Assembly: GCF_015693305.1 (NCBI RefSeq)
Contig: NZ_CP065139.1
Coordinates: 248,001-312,000 of the forward strand
DNA length: 64,000 bases
Reading direction: 5' to 3'
Source: Sphingobium sp. Cam5-1
GTDB taxonomy: Bacteria; Pseudomonadota; Alphaproteobacteria; Sphingomonadales; Sphingomonadaceae
Shown: positions 36,884 through 45,293 of the stretch, one piece after another
How the letters are laid out: every line of letters starts with the position of its first letter
Position numbering within the stretch: position 1 is the first letter of the stretch
Notes under the pieces: generated by a model
Seen by the model: only the letters and a program-made list of their open reading frames with translations
Told to the model about the DNA's origin: nothing
The model's database searches: none
Position numbers and translations under genes: made by a program

Positions 36884-38001
36884 AGAAACTCCGCGCGGAT
36901 CGGTTCATCATCACCACCCAAAGCCGGAACCGGCAGCGCGACCGCTTCCTCCCCCTCCCATCTTATGGGTGAGGCTGGCAAGGCGACTGGCCCCGTCGGC
37001 GTTTCGGCGGTGACGCGGCGAAGCTGGCTATGCCGCGACAGACCATCGACGCCGTTCAGCCGCGCCCACGCGGTGCCAGCCGCCTCCAGCCGAGTGATCA
37101 GCGCTTCCGGCATTTCGGCCGCAAAAACACGACCAACCAGCGCGTCCAGTTCAGCGCGATTGGCGCAACGCAACGTGTTGGATGCGTAGCGCGAGTCAGT
37201 CGCAAGAGCCGCGTCGCCCAGCACCGTGGCGCAGAATTTCGCCCATTCCCGCTCATTCTGGATCGACACCACGATCTGCGATCCATCGGCGGTCGGGAAT
37301 GCACCATAGGGCGCGATCGAAGGATGCTTCAGGCCCGCGCGCGCCGGAGCCTTCCCACCATAATCATAGTGCAGCAGCGGCACCGTCATCCAATCGGCCA
37401 GCCCATCGAACAGAGACAGGGCGATGCCACGCCCCTTGCCAGTCTGCCCCCGCTCGATAAGGGCTTGCAGGATCGCCGCATGCGCGTTCATCCCGCAAGC
37501 GATGTCAGCAACGGAAACACCCACCCGCGCAGGCTCGTCAGGCGTGCCGGTAATACTCGCCAGCCCGGCTTCGCACTGGATCAGGAAGTCATAGGCCTTC
37601 ATCCCCGCCGCTTCGCCGCTTTCGCCATAGCCGGTGATGTCGCAGGTGATGAGGCGCGGATAGCGGGCGCGCAGATCAACCGATCCGAATCCCGATCGCG
37701 CCGCTGCACCGGGCGCAAGATTCTGAACAAACACGTCCGCCTTCGACAGCATCCGTTCCACCAACGCCGCATCGGCCGGATCTTTGAGGTCGATCCGCAG
37801 CGACTGCTTGCCCCGATTGAGCCAGACGAAATAGGCGCTCTCGCCATGGACGACGGAATCATAGCCGCGCGCAAAGTCACCTTCCGCCCGTTCCAGCTTG
37901 ATGACCCGCGCTCCCGCTTCGGCAAGACGGCTGGTGCATAGCGGCGCAGCCACCGCCTGCTCCAGCGAGACGACCAACAAGCCTTCCAGCACTTTGCTCA
38001 T
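36880..38001 (-). CDS. Class III CoA-transferase (CaiB/BaiF family)
   Basis: 373 residues. N-terminal VVSLEQAVAAPLCTSRLAEAGA with ARVIKLERAEGDFAR, then LNRGKQSLRIDLKD, NLAPGAAAR and the family Asp-bearing CDITGYGESG. The active Asp should lie near 160-170 (KAYDFLIQCEAGL). It moves CoA from a donor such as succinyl-CoA onto the pathway acid. Sandwiched between acyl-CoA dehydrogenase (1-base overlap) and hydratase (4-base overlap), it forms a tight three-gene acyl-CoA module. Confidence 0.88.
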   Translation of the reverse strand: MSKVLEGLLVVSLEQAVAAPLCTSRLAEAGARVIKLERAEGDFARGYDSVVHGESAYFVWLNRGKQSLRIDLKDPADAALVERMLSKADVFVQNLAPGAAARSGFGSVDLRARYPRLITCDITGYGESGEAAGMKAYDFLIQCEAGLASITGTPDEPARVGVSVADIACGMNAHAAILQALIERGQTGKGRGIALSLFDGLADWMTVPLLHYDYGGKAPARAGLKHPSIAPYGAFPTADGSQIVVSIQNEREWAKFCATVLGDAALATDSRYASNTLRCANRAELDALVGRVFAAEMPEALITRLEAAGTAWARLNGVDGLSRHSQLRRVTAETPTGPVALPASPIRWEGEEAVALPVPALGGDDEPIRAEFL

Positions 38002-39167
38002 CAGAAGCTCTTCGGCAGGCCCAGCACATGTGTTGCCACATGGCTGAGGATCAGGTTCGTCGAAATCGGCGCGACCTGATACAGGCGGGTTTCGCGGAAC
38101 TTGCGCTCAATGTCATATTCTTCCGCAAAGCCAAAGCCGCCATGGGTCTGGACGCACATGTCGGCGGCATACCAGGATGCTTCGGACGCCAACATCTTGG
38201 CCATGTTCGCCTCGGTGCCCGGCTGCACGCCCGCGTCGAACAGCGCTGCCGCTTTATCCACCATGGCAGCGGCGGCGGTCGTCTGCACATAGGCGCGCGC
38301 GATCGGGAACTGGATACCCTGATTCTGGCCGATCGGACGGCCGAATACCGACCTGTCCTTCGCATAGGCGCTGGCGCGGTCGATAAAGAAACGCGCGTCC
38401 CCGATGCACTCCGACGCGATCAGGATGCGTTCGGCGTTCATGCCCGACAGGATGTAGCGGAAGCCCTTGCCTTCCTCGCCGATCAAATTCTCCGCCGGAA
38501 CGCGCAGATCGTCGAAGAACAACTCCGTCGTCGCGTGATTCAGCATTGTCCGGATCGGCCGGATGGTGAGGCCATTGTCCACCGCCTCGCGCATGTCGAC
38601 CAAGAGCACGCTGATGCCGTCGGTGGGTTTGGCGCATTCCTCGCGCGGCGTCGTGCGCACGAGAAGAACCATCAGATCGGAATGTTCAGCGCGGCTGATC
38701 CAGATCTTCTGGCCGTTGACGACATAGTCATCACCATCCCGCTTGGCGAATGTCCGAATGCGGGTCGTATCAGTGCCGCTCGTCGGCTCGGTGACGCCGA
38801 ACGCCTGAAGGCGCAGCTCACCCGACGCGATCTTGGGCAGGTAGCGCGCCTTCTGCTCCTCCGACCCGTGACGAAGGAGGGTGCCCATCGTGTACATTTG
38901 CGCATGCGCCGCGCCGCCGTTGCAGCCTGAGCGATGCACTTCTTCCAGCACCGCCGTTGCAGCAGCCAGCCCAAGCCCCGAGCCGCCATATTCTTCCGGG
39001 ATCAGCACCGAAAGCCAGCCTTCGCTAGCGAGCGCGGTCACGAACTCCGTGGGATAGCGCCGCTCAGCGTCCAGTTCCTGCCAGTAGGCGCCGGGAAACC
39101 GCGCGCAAAGGCGACGGATGCCTTCCCGAATATCTGAAAACGTCTCTTCCTGTGCGGCAGTGCCCAT
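38001..39167 (-). CDS. Acyl-CoA dehydrogenase
   Basis: 388 residues from the ATG at 39167, which has CGGGA upstream; a GTG at 39200 has no ribosome site. FAD/acyl motif FGVTEPTSGTDTTRIRT near 130, KIWISRAEHSDL, FLxxR-type helix RSVFGRPIGQNQGIQFPIA, and catalytic-end THGGFGFAEEYDIERKFRETRL with Glu near the usual position. It makes the alpha,beta double bond of an acyl-CoA. Leads the operon ACAD - CoA-transferase - hydratase, which is convergent with the TPP/ALDH operon. Confidence 0.9.
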   Translation of the reverse strand: MGTAAQEETFSDIREGIRRLCARFPGAYWQELDAERRYPTEFVTALASEGWLSVLIPEEYGGSGLGLAAATAVLEEVHRSGCNGGAAHAQMYTMGTLLRHGSEEQKARYLPKIASGELRLQAFGVTEPTSGTDTTRIRTFAKRDGDDYVVNGQKIWISRAEHSDLMVLLVRTTPREECAKPTDGISVLLVDMREAVDNGLTIRPIRTMLNHATTELFFDDLRVPAENLIGEEGKGFRYILSGMNAERILIASECIGDARFFIDRASAYAKDRSVFGRPIGQNQGIQFPIARAYVQTTAAAAMVDKAAALFDAGVQPGTEANMAKMLASEASWYAADMCVQTHGGFGFAEEYDIERKFRETRLYQVAPISTNLILSHVATHVLGLPKSF

Positions 39168-39246
39168 TTCAGTCCCGATAAATGCGATTTTGTCAGACAC
39201 TAACTGTCATCGGCCTGTGCCTAAAAGTACAGAAATCGCATTCAGC

Positions 39247-39334
39247 TATGCAAAGCCTGTATGCAAAGCATCCATATACGAGACATTGATATGTATATTT
39301 CATCAATTTCACTCGGATGATACATATGCATCAT
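39247..39334 (+). promoter_or_regulatory. Repeat-rich chrB promoter region
   Basis: The AT-rich gap before chrB holds two direct TATGCAAAGC copies (39247-39256 and 39260-39269), an inverted pair ATATAC/GTATAT (39274-39279 and 39293-39298), and an 18-bp near-palindrome centred on CATATG (39317-39334; 16 of 18 bases symmetrical) that runs into the start codon. These are candidate binding sites for the chromate-responsive ChrB. Confidence 0.5.
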
Positions 39335-40289
39335 GAGTCGAACCGAGACCAGCCTGTGGCTTGCCCTTCTGCATCAGCTTCCCGCGAAGCCGCCCTATCT
39401 CCGGGTGAAAATCTGGCGGCGATTGCAAGCGATTGGCGCTGTTCCTCTCAAAAATGCCGTTCACGTCCTGCCGCGCTCGGCCGTGGGTGAAGCGGCGTTC
39501 CGGGAGCTTCTGACCGAGATCACGGAAAATGGCGGCGAAGCGACCCTCATCGAGGCCCGTCTGTTGGTCGGCCAGACCGACCTGGACGTGCGTACGCTGT
39601 TCGATACCGCGCGAGATGCGGATTATGACGAGATCGCGCAGGCCGCTCGCCGGTTGCTGGAAACGGGGCCGACCAGCGGCGCCGATATTGCCCGCCTGCA
39701 AAAACGGATGGAAGAGGTCAGCCGATTGGATTTCTTCGGCGCTCATGGTCGTCAGGACGCCGAGGCCGCGCTGGCGGAACTGGACCGCCAACGTTACCAG
39801 CATCCCGATGTGAGCCGAGCCGAACCGGCGGACACGCCACAGCCGGTCGACCTTATCGGCCGCACCTGGGTCACGCGCAGTGGCATCCATGTCGATCGCA
39901 TCGCCTGCGCCTGGCTGATCCGGCGCTTCATCGACCCGGACGCCCGGTTCAAATTCGTCGACAGCCGCCATTATCATCCCGTCGAGGGCGAGTTGCGCTT
40001 CGACATGGTCGATGCCGAATTCACGCATGAAGGCGACCGTTGCAGCTTCGAAACGCTGATGTTGCGCGCCAACCTGATGAATGATCACGCGCTCGTGGCA
40101 ATCGGCGAGATCATCCATGAACTGGACATTGGCGATGGTAAGTTCGCCCGGCCGGAAACGGCGGGCGTCGGCGCCATGCTGTCGGGCGTCTGCGCATCGA
40201 CCGACGATGATCTCCAGCGCATCGCCAGCGCCAGCGAGGCGCTCAACCAGTTCCACGCCTATTTCAGCACCAGAAAGTCCGAGCGATGA
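39333..40289 (+). CDS. chrB: Chromate resistance protein ChrB
   Basis: 318 residues. N-terminal regulator-like part (LLHQLPAKPPYLRVKIWRRL, KNAVHVLP) and a C-terminal part with TWVTRSGIHVDRIACAWLIRRFIDP, EFTHEGDRCSFETL and IIHELDIGDGKF, the ChrB pattern. ChrB senses chromate and controls chrA; some forms may also have catalytic activity. It overlaps chrA by 4 bases. Palindromes in the promoter region reach its start codon. Confidence 0.9.
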   Translation: MSRTETSLWLALLHQLPAKPPYLRVKIWRRLQAIGAVPLKNAVHVLPRSAVGEAAFRELLTEITENGGEATLIEARLLVGQTDLDVRTLFDTARDADYDEIAQAARRLLETGPTSGADIARLQKRMEEVSRLDFFGAHGRQDAEAALAELDRQRYQHPDVSRAEPADTPQPVDLIGRTWVTRSGIHVDRIACAWLIRRFIDPDARFKFVDSRHYHPVEGELRFDMVDAEFTHEGDRCSFETLMLRANLMNDHALVAIGEIIHELDIGDGKFARPETAGVGAMLSGVCASTDDDLQRIASASEALNQFHAYFSTRKSER

Positions 40290-41689
40290 GCAGCACCATC
40301 ACCGATCTTCACGAAGGCGCCGCTGTTTCGCACGGAGATCATGGAATCGCCTTTGGAGAGGCCGTGCGCGTCTGGGCGCGGATCGCCGCGCTGAGTTTCG
40401 GCGGACCGGCAGGTCAGATCGCCGTCATGCACCGCATCCTTGTCGATGAGAAACGCTGGATCGGTGAGGAGCGCTTCCTACATGCACTCAACTATTGCAT
40501 GTTACTGCCTGGCCCCGAGGCGCAGCAACTGGCGGCCTATATTGGCTGGCTGTTGTACAAGACCAAGGGCGGGTTGGTCGCGGGAGCCCTGTTTGTCCTC
40601 CCCGGCTTCCTGGCGATCCTGGCGCTGAGCTACATTTACGTACTGCTTGGTCATGCGCCGTTGATCGAAGGCCTTTTCTTCGGCCTCAAAGCCGCAGTTT
40701 TGGCGGTCGTCGTTCAGGCGGTTGTTCGCGTCGGCTCCCGCGCGCTCAAGAACAACGTCATGCGAGGCATAGCGGCCGCAGCTTTCGCAGCCATCTTCTT
40801 CCTGGGCGCGCCCTTCCCCGCCATCATATTGGCGGCCGCACTTGGCGGTTATATCGGCGGCCGGGCGGGCCTTCCCGCGTTCAAGGGCGGCGGCGGCCAC
40901 GGATCGGGCCGCGGCAACATTGTCCATGACCGCGACACCGCACTTGGCGAAGGGCTGCCGTATCACGCCCGGCCGAACCTTTTCTGGTCGCTCAAGATTT
41001 CGGGGACCTTGCTGTTCCTCTGGCTTGCACCCGTTGTCCTGCTGTTCGTTTTCGCGGGACCCAACGATGTCTTCACCAAAATCGCGGCCTTCTTCAGCCA
41101 GATGGCGGTCGTGACCTTCGGCGGAGCCTACGCGGTTCTGGCTTATGTGGCGCAAGAGGCGGTAGGCACCTTCGGCTGGTTGCGCCCCGGTGAGATGCTG
41201 GATGGTCTGGGATTGGCGGAAACGACGCCCGGGCCGCTGATCATGGTCACGCAGTTCGTCGGCTTTCTTGCAGCATTTCGCGAATCGACCGGGTTGAATC
41301 CGCTCGTGGCCGCAACGCTGGGGGCAATCCTCACCACCTGGGTCACGTTCGTGCCCTGCTTTCTTTGGATATTCGCGGGCGCGCCCTTTGTTGAAGGGCT
41401 GAGAGGGAACCGGGCACTTTCGGCGTCGCTTGGTGCGATCACCGCCGCCGTGGTCGGGGTTATCCTGAATCTAGCGCTGTGGTTTGCGATCCATACCCTG
41501 TTCCGTGAAGTACGGCCGATCCATCTCCTGGGCAGCAGTTTCGATATGCCCGTTTTGGCGTCGCTGAACCTTCCGGCGCTTGTTTTGGCAGTGGGCGCAG
41601 CGATCGCCGTCTTCCGCTTCAAAGTCGGCATGATCCCGGTCCTGTTTACGTGCGCTGGCTTGGGGGCGGCCTATATCCTCCTCGTCTGA
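40286..41689 (+). CDS. chrA: Chromate efflux transporter ChrA
   Basis: 467-residue long-chain CHR-family antiporter of the inner membrane. It has two homologous halves: RIAALSFGGPAGQIAVMHRILVDEKRW with LNYCMLLPGPEAQQLA in the first, and FFSQMAVVTFGGAYAVLAYVAQEA with LAETTPGPLIMVTQFVGF in the second. About ten helices in all. Coupled to chrB by ATGA. Pumps chromate out of the cell. Confidence 0.93.
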   Translation: MSSTITDLHEGAAVSHGDHGIAFGEAVRVWARIAALSFGGPAGQIAVMHRILVDEKRWIGEERFLHALNYCMLLPGPEAQQLAAYIGWLLYKTKGGLVAGALFVLPGFLAILALSYIYVLLGHAPLIEGLFFGLKAAVLAVVVQAVVRVGSRALKNNVMRGIAAAAFAAIFFLGAPFPAIILAAALGGYIGGRAGLPAFKGGGGHGSGRGNIVHDRDTALGEGLPYHARPNLFWSLKISGTLLFLWLAPVVLLFVFAGPNDVFTKIAAFFSQMAVVTFGGAYAVLAYVAQEAVGTFGWLRPGEMLDGLGLAETTPGPLIMVTQFVGFLAAFRESTGLNPLVAATLGAILTTWVTFVPCFLWIFAGAPFVEGLRGNRALSASLGAITAAVVGVILNLALWFAIHTLFREVRPIHLLGSSFDMPVLASLNLPALVLAVGAAIAVFRFKVGMIPVLFTCAGLGAAYILLV

Positions 41690-41884
41690 GCGGAAGGCGA
41701 TCAAGCGGCGGCTGATGTCCCGCTGGCGACCAAGCGAGCGGGCTTGCCCTATATCTCAATAGGCCTATTTCGCTTCTCGGACCATTGGCCAAAATAAATT
41801 TGTGCAGCGCAAAAAATTGCTTGCGACTCGAATGAATCGATGACAGCTTGCTTTTGATCGGAGCAGGGGCGCTTCGATCCATAG
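41690..41884. other. Upstream leader/promoter region of the nitrate-transport operon
   Basis: 195 bases after chrA with no gene. An AT-rich patch (41760-41830) is the likeliest promoter area for the leader hairpins that follow at 41885-41993. A direct repeat CTTGC is the only other pattern seen. Confidence 0.4.
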
Positions 41885-41960
41885 GTTGAGCCGGGCCGAT
41901 GACGGCAGGGTTCAACTTCGATCCTGGAATGGATCTGCACGGCAATGACGCCGCCCGGAT
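41885..41960 (+). promoter_or_regulatory. Putative NasT/ANTAR-type two-hairpin antiterminator leader
   Basis: Hairpin 1: GTTGAGCC (41885-41892) pairs with GGTTCAAC (41909-41916) using one wobble; above a small internal loop GCC/GGC closes the hexaloop GATGAC (41898-41903). Hairpin 2: CGGC (41940-41943) pairs with GCCG (41950-41953) around hexaloop AATGAC (41944-41949), with a looser lower stem ATCCTGG/CCCGGAT. Known ANTAR targets are tandem hexaloop hairpins with A1 and G4; loop 2 fits and loop 1 has G at position 1. The 3' side of hairpin 2 is also the 5' arm of the terminator, so the two structures exclude each other. Confidence 0.65.
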
Positions 41961-41993
41961 AGGTCGATTGACCTGTATCCAGGCGGCTTTTTT
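41950..41993 (+). terminator. Leader terminator upstream of nitrate transporter genes
   Basis: Stem GCCGCC-GGATA-GGTC (41950-41965) against GACC-TATCC-GGCGGC (41970-41987), with one mismatch and a 2-base bulge, loop GATT, then six T (41988-41993). It lies 137 bases before the first start codon, so it must be bypassed for expression. Confidence 0.85.
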
Positions 41994-42129
41994 ATTGGTT
42001 TTCCGCTGGCGGCCTAGATGCTGCCGGGCGGCTCTCAACATCATCTTCAAACGCCGGAACGCATTTCCGGCGACGGCTGGCTGCGCCCTTCGTGCATCGG
42101 AAGCGCTCAACAGGGAAGGAATTTAGGGA

Positions 42130-43410
42130 ATGGCAGAGGTGGACAATCCGAATGGCGTCAGTCGGCGCGGGCTGCTCAAGACAACCGGAACTGCGGCCCT
42201 GTTTGCCGCAGTGCAGCAGGCATTTCCGTCTGGCGCCTTTGCAGCTGGGGTCGGGCCGGAAGTCACCGGCGCCAAGCTCGGCTTCATCGCGCTGACGGAT
42301 GCGGCGCCGCTGATCATCGCCAAGGAACTGGGCTTCTTCGCCAAATATGGCATGCCCGACGTGCAGGTGGCGAAGCAGGCGAGCTGGGGCGCGACGCGCG
42401 ACAATCTGGTGCTGGGCAGCGCAGGCGGCGGCATCGATGGCGGGCATATCCTGACCCCCATGCCCTATCTGCTGACGCTGGGCCGGATCGGCAAGGCAAC
42501 GCCGATGAGCATTCTTGCCCGCCTCAACGTCAATGGTCAGGGCATTTCAGTGTCCAAGGAATATCTGGGCGCCAAGGCCGATCTCAACGCCGCCAAGATG
42601 AAGGGCGTGATCGCGCAGCGCAAGGGCGCGGGCAAGAAGATCACCATGGCTATGACCTTCCCCGGCGGCACGCATGATCTGTGGATACGCTACTGGCTGG
42701 CGGCGGGCGGCATCGATCCCGACAAGGATGTGGAACTGATCACCATTCCGCCGCCGCAGATGGTTGCGAATATGAAAGCCGACACGATGGATGCCTTCTG
42801 CGTGGGCGAGCCGTGGAACGACCAGCTGGTCGCGCAGCAATTGGGCTACACCGCCGTTTCGACCGGCCAGATGTGGATGAACCATCCCGAAAAAAGCTTT
42901 GCGATGCGTTCCGACTGGGTCGCCAAATATCCGCGCGCGGCGGTCGCGATCACGGCGGCGGTGCTGGAGGCGCAGCGCTGGGCCGACAATCCGAACAATG
43001 TCACGCGACTTGCCGGGGCGATCGCGGGCCGCGATTATCTGAAATGTCCGATCACCGACATTGCCGACCGTTTGCAGGGAAATTTCACCATGGGTGACGG
43101 GCGGAAATATCCCAACGCGCCGTTCAGGATGAAGTTCTGGAATGGCTATGCCAGCTTCCCTTACAAAAGCCACGACCTGTGGTTCCTGACCGAGGAGCAG
43201 CGCTGGGGCAAGCTGCCCATGGCGCTCGACACCAAGGGTACGATCGCCAAGGTCAACCGATCCGACATCTGGCGCAAGGCGGCCGCGATGCTGGGTGGCA
43301 AGGGTCCGGCCAGTGACAGCCGCGGTGTCGAGAAATTCTTCGACGGCAAGACATTCGATCCCGCCAATCCCAAGGCCTATCTGGCCAGCCTGGCAATCAA
43401 GCGCGTCTGA
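42130..43410 (+). CDS. Nitrate-type ABC transporter substrate-binding protein (NrtA-like)
   Basis: 426 residues, periplasmic. Tat signal peptide SRRGLLKTTGTAALF then the NrtA/CmpA opening LGFIALTDAAPLIIAKELGFFAKYGM, KQASWGATRDNLVLG, DGGHILTPMPYLLTLG and AFCVGEPWNDQL, the regions that shape the oxyanion site in the family. AGGGA ribosome site before the ATG. First gene of a permease/ATPase/porin operon under the leader switch. Nitrate is the best guess, supported by the ANTAR-like leader; nitrite, cyanate or bicarbonate relatives remain possible. Confidence 0.86.
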   Translation: MAEVDNPNGVSRRGLLKTTGTAALFAAVQQAFPSGAFAAGVGPEVTGAKLGFIALTDAAPLIIAKELGFFAKYGMPDVQVAKQASWGATRDNLVLGSAGGGIDGGHILTPMPYLLTLGRIGKATPMSILARLNVNGQGISVSKEYLGAKADLNAAKMKGVIAQRKGAGKKITMAMTFPGGTHDLWIRYWLAAGGIDPDKDVELITIPPPQMVANMKADTMDAFCVGEPWNDQLVAQQLGYTAVSTGQMWMNHPEKSFAMRSDWVAKYPRAAVAITAAVLEAQRWADNPNNVTRLAGAIAGRDYLKCPITDIADRLQGNFTMGDGRKYPNAPFRMKFWNGYASFPYKSHDLWFLTEEQRWGKLPMALDTKGTIAKVNRSDIWRKAAAMLGGKGPASDSRGVEKFFDGKTFDPANPKAYLASLAIKRV

Positions 43411-43425
43411 TTGAGGGAGAACGCC

Positions 43426-44391
43426 ATGGCTTCACCATCATCCAACGGCAAAAGCGTACCGTCGGCTTCGGCCGCCGGTGCCGCTACAGCCGCTACCGAA
43501 TTGGGGGTCATCCTGCCCTATCCCGAAGAAGCGATTGCCCGCCGCAGTTTCGAACCGGTCGCGGCGCCGGAACATCCGCTGGTAAAGGCGGCGCGGGCCG
43601 TGGCCGCCAATGTTCTGCCGACGCTGGTGATGCTGGTCGGGTTGCTCGCCTTCTGGCAGCTGCTGTGCAGCTCGCCCGACGCGACCTTCCCCAGCCCGCT
43701 CAAGGTCTGGCAGGAAAGTCATGAGGTGATCGTCCCTCCCTTCAAGGGCGTGGACATTGGGTTGACCCATTTCAGCATTCAGGACGGCGGCGATGTCGGC
43801 ATTGCCGGGCATGTGCTGACCAGCCTCAGCCGTGTGCTAATCGGTTACAGCCTGGCCTCGGTCGTCGGCGTGGCGTTGGGCATTTTGATCGGGCAGAGCA
43901 TATTCGCCTTCCGGGCGTTGGATCCGCTGTTTCAGGTGCTGCGGACGGTGCCGCCCCTGGCTTGGTTGCCGATCAGCCTCGCCATATTCCAGCAGGCGCA
44001 GCCTTCAGCGATCTTCCTGATCTTTATCACCGCGATCTGGCCGGTCATCCTGAATACCGCCGCGGGCGTACAAACCCTTCCGGCGGCCTATCGCAATGTC
44101 GCAAAGGTGCTGGCGCTCAACCCGATCGAATATTTCACCCGCATCATGTTGCCCGCCACGGTGCCGCATATGTTCACCGGCCTGCGCATCGGCGTGGGCA
44201 TGAGCTGGCTCGCGATTGTGGCGGCTGAGATGGTGCAGGGCGGCACCGGCGTCGGCTTCTTCATCTGGGACAGTTACAACAGCTCGCTGCTGACCGACAC
44301 CATCGTCGCGCTGATCTGGATCGGGCTGGTGGGCTTCGCGCTGGACCGCATCGTCGCCTTTGCGGGCCGCATCATCGGCCGCGCAGGCTGA
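43426..44391 (+). CDS. Nitrate-type ABC transporter permease (NrtB-like)
   Basis: 321 residues from the ATG at 43426 (GGGAG ribosome site; an in-frame TTG at 43411 is less likely). A long polar N-terminus of about 60 residues precedes the first helix (LPTLVMLVGLLAFWQLL), then SVVGVALGILIGQS and the ATPase-coupling EAA-type loop around YRNVAKVLALNPIEYFTRIMLP. Forms the membrane channel with the neighbouring ATPase. Confidence 0.88.
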   Translation: MASPSSNGKSVPSASAAGAATAATELGVILPYPEEAIARRSFEPVAAPEHPLVKAARAVAANVLPTLVMLVGLLAFWQLLCSSPDATFPSPLKVWQESHEVIVPPFKGVDIGLTHFSIQDGGDVGIAGHVLTSLSRVLIGYSLASVVGVALGILIGQSIFAFRALDPLFQVLRTVPPLAWLPISLAIFQQAQPSAIFLIFITAIWPVILNTAAGVQTLPAAYRNVAKVLALNPIEYFTRIMLPATVPHMFTGLRIGVGMSWLAIVAAEMVQGGTGVGFFIWDSYNSSLLTDTIVALIWIGLVGFALDRIVAFAGRIIGRAG

Positions 44392-44406
44392 ACAAGGGAG
44401 GCGTTC

Positions 44407-45210
44407 ATGAAACAACGCAGCTATCTCGCGCTAGAGGGTATCACGGTCGAATTTCCGACCAAGGCGGGACGCTTCTGCGCGCTCGACGGGATCGATCTGG
44501 AAGTCGACAAAGGACAGTTCGTCGCGCTGATCGGCCATTCTGGCTGCGGCAAGTCGACCCTGCTTAATGCCGTGGCGGGCCTGGTCAAGCCGACGCGCGG
44601 CGCCATCTTTCTCGACGGGGAAGTGGTGGACGCGCCGGGGCCGGATCGGGCCGTGGTCTTTCAGGACCATTCGCTGCTGCCCTGGCTGACGGTCGAGGAA
44701 AATGTGCGGCTGGCGGTCGACAAGACGGCGCAGGGCAAGGGCAAGGCCGAACGCAAGGATTGGGTCATGCATAATCTGGAACTGGTCCAGATGGCGCATG
44801 CCGCCGCCAAGCGGCCAGGCGAGCTTTCGGGCGGCATGAAACAGCGCGTCGGCATTGCCCGCGCCATCGCCATGAACCCCCGCGTATTGCTGATGGACGA
44901 ACCGTTCGGCGCGCTCGACGCATTGACGCGGGCGGCGTTGCAGGATGTGGTCATGGATTTGCAAGCCCGGCTCAACAACACCGTGCTGATGATCACCCAT
45001 GATGTTGATGAAGCGGTGCTGCTGGCCGATCGGGTGGTGATGATGACCAACGGCCCGGCGGCGCGCATCGGCGAGGATCGCTCCATCGCCCTCGCCCGGC
45101 CGCGCAACCGGCTCGAAGCCATCGATACGCCCGAATATGCCGAGGCGCGATCGGCCGTCATCCACTTCCTGCACGAGCGCTACCGCAATCCGGCAACGCT
45201 CGCGGCCTGA
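44407..45210 (+). CDS. Nitrate-type ABC transporter ATPase (NrtD/NrtC-like)
   Basis: 267 residues, a single nucleotide-binding domain. Walker A GHSGCGKSTLL near 44, Q-loop VVFQDHSLLPWL, signature ELSGGMKQRVGIARA near 140, Walker B VLLMDEPFGALDA and switch His in MITHDVDEAVLLADR. No C-terminal NrtA-like fusion, so it is of NrtD length. It energises uptake by the two proteins encoded upstream. Confidence 0.92.
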   Translation: MKQRSYLALEGITVEFPTKAGRFCALDGIDLEVDKGQFVALIGHSGCGKSTLLNAVAGLVKPTRGAIFLDGEVVDAPGPDRAVVFQDHSLLPWLTVEENVRLAVDKTAQGKGKAERKDWVMHNLELVQMAHAAAKRPGELSGGMKQRVGIARAIAMNPRVLLMDEPFGALDALTRAALQDVVMDLQARLNNTVLMITHDVDEAVLLADRVVMMTNGPAARIGEDRSIALARPRNRLEAIDTPEYAEARSAVIHFLHERYRNPATLAA

Positions 45211-45293
45211 GATTTCACCAAAATAGTCCAGCTTGGAGAGGATGCCCTGAATAGGCCGAAAAAGGCCATCGGGAGCAATTTTAAGGGGGATTT

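Noticed and set aside
45252..45270. GGCC-GAAAAA-GGCC hairpin before the porin
   Set aside because: Its six-base loop lacks the G4 of ANTAR loops and no terminator follows.
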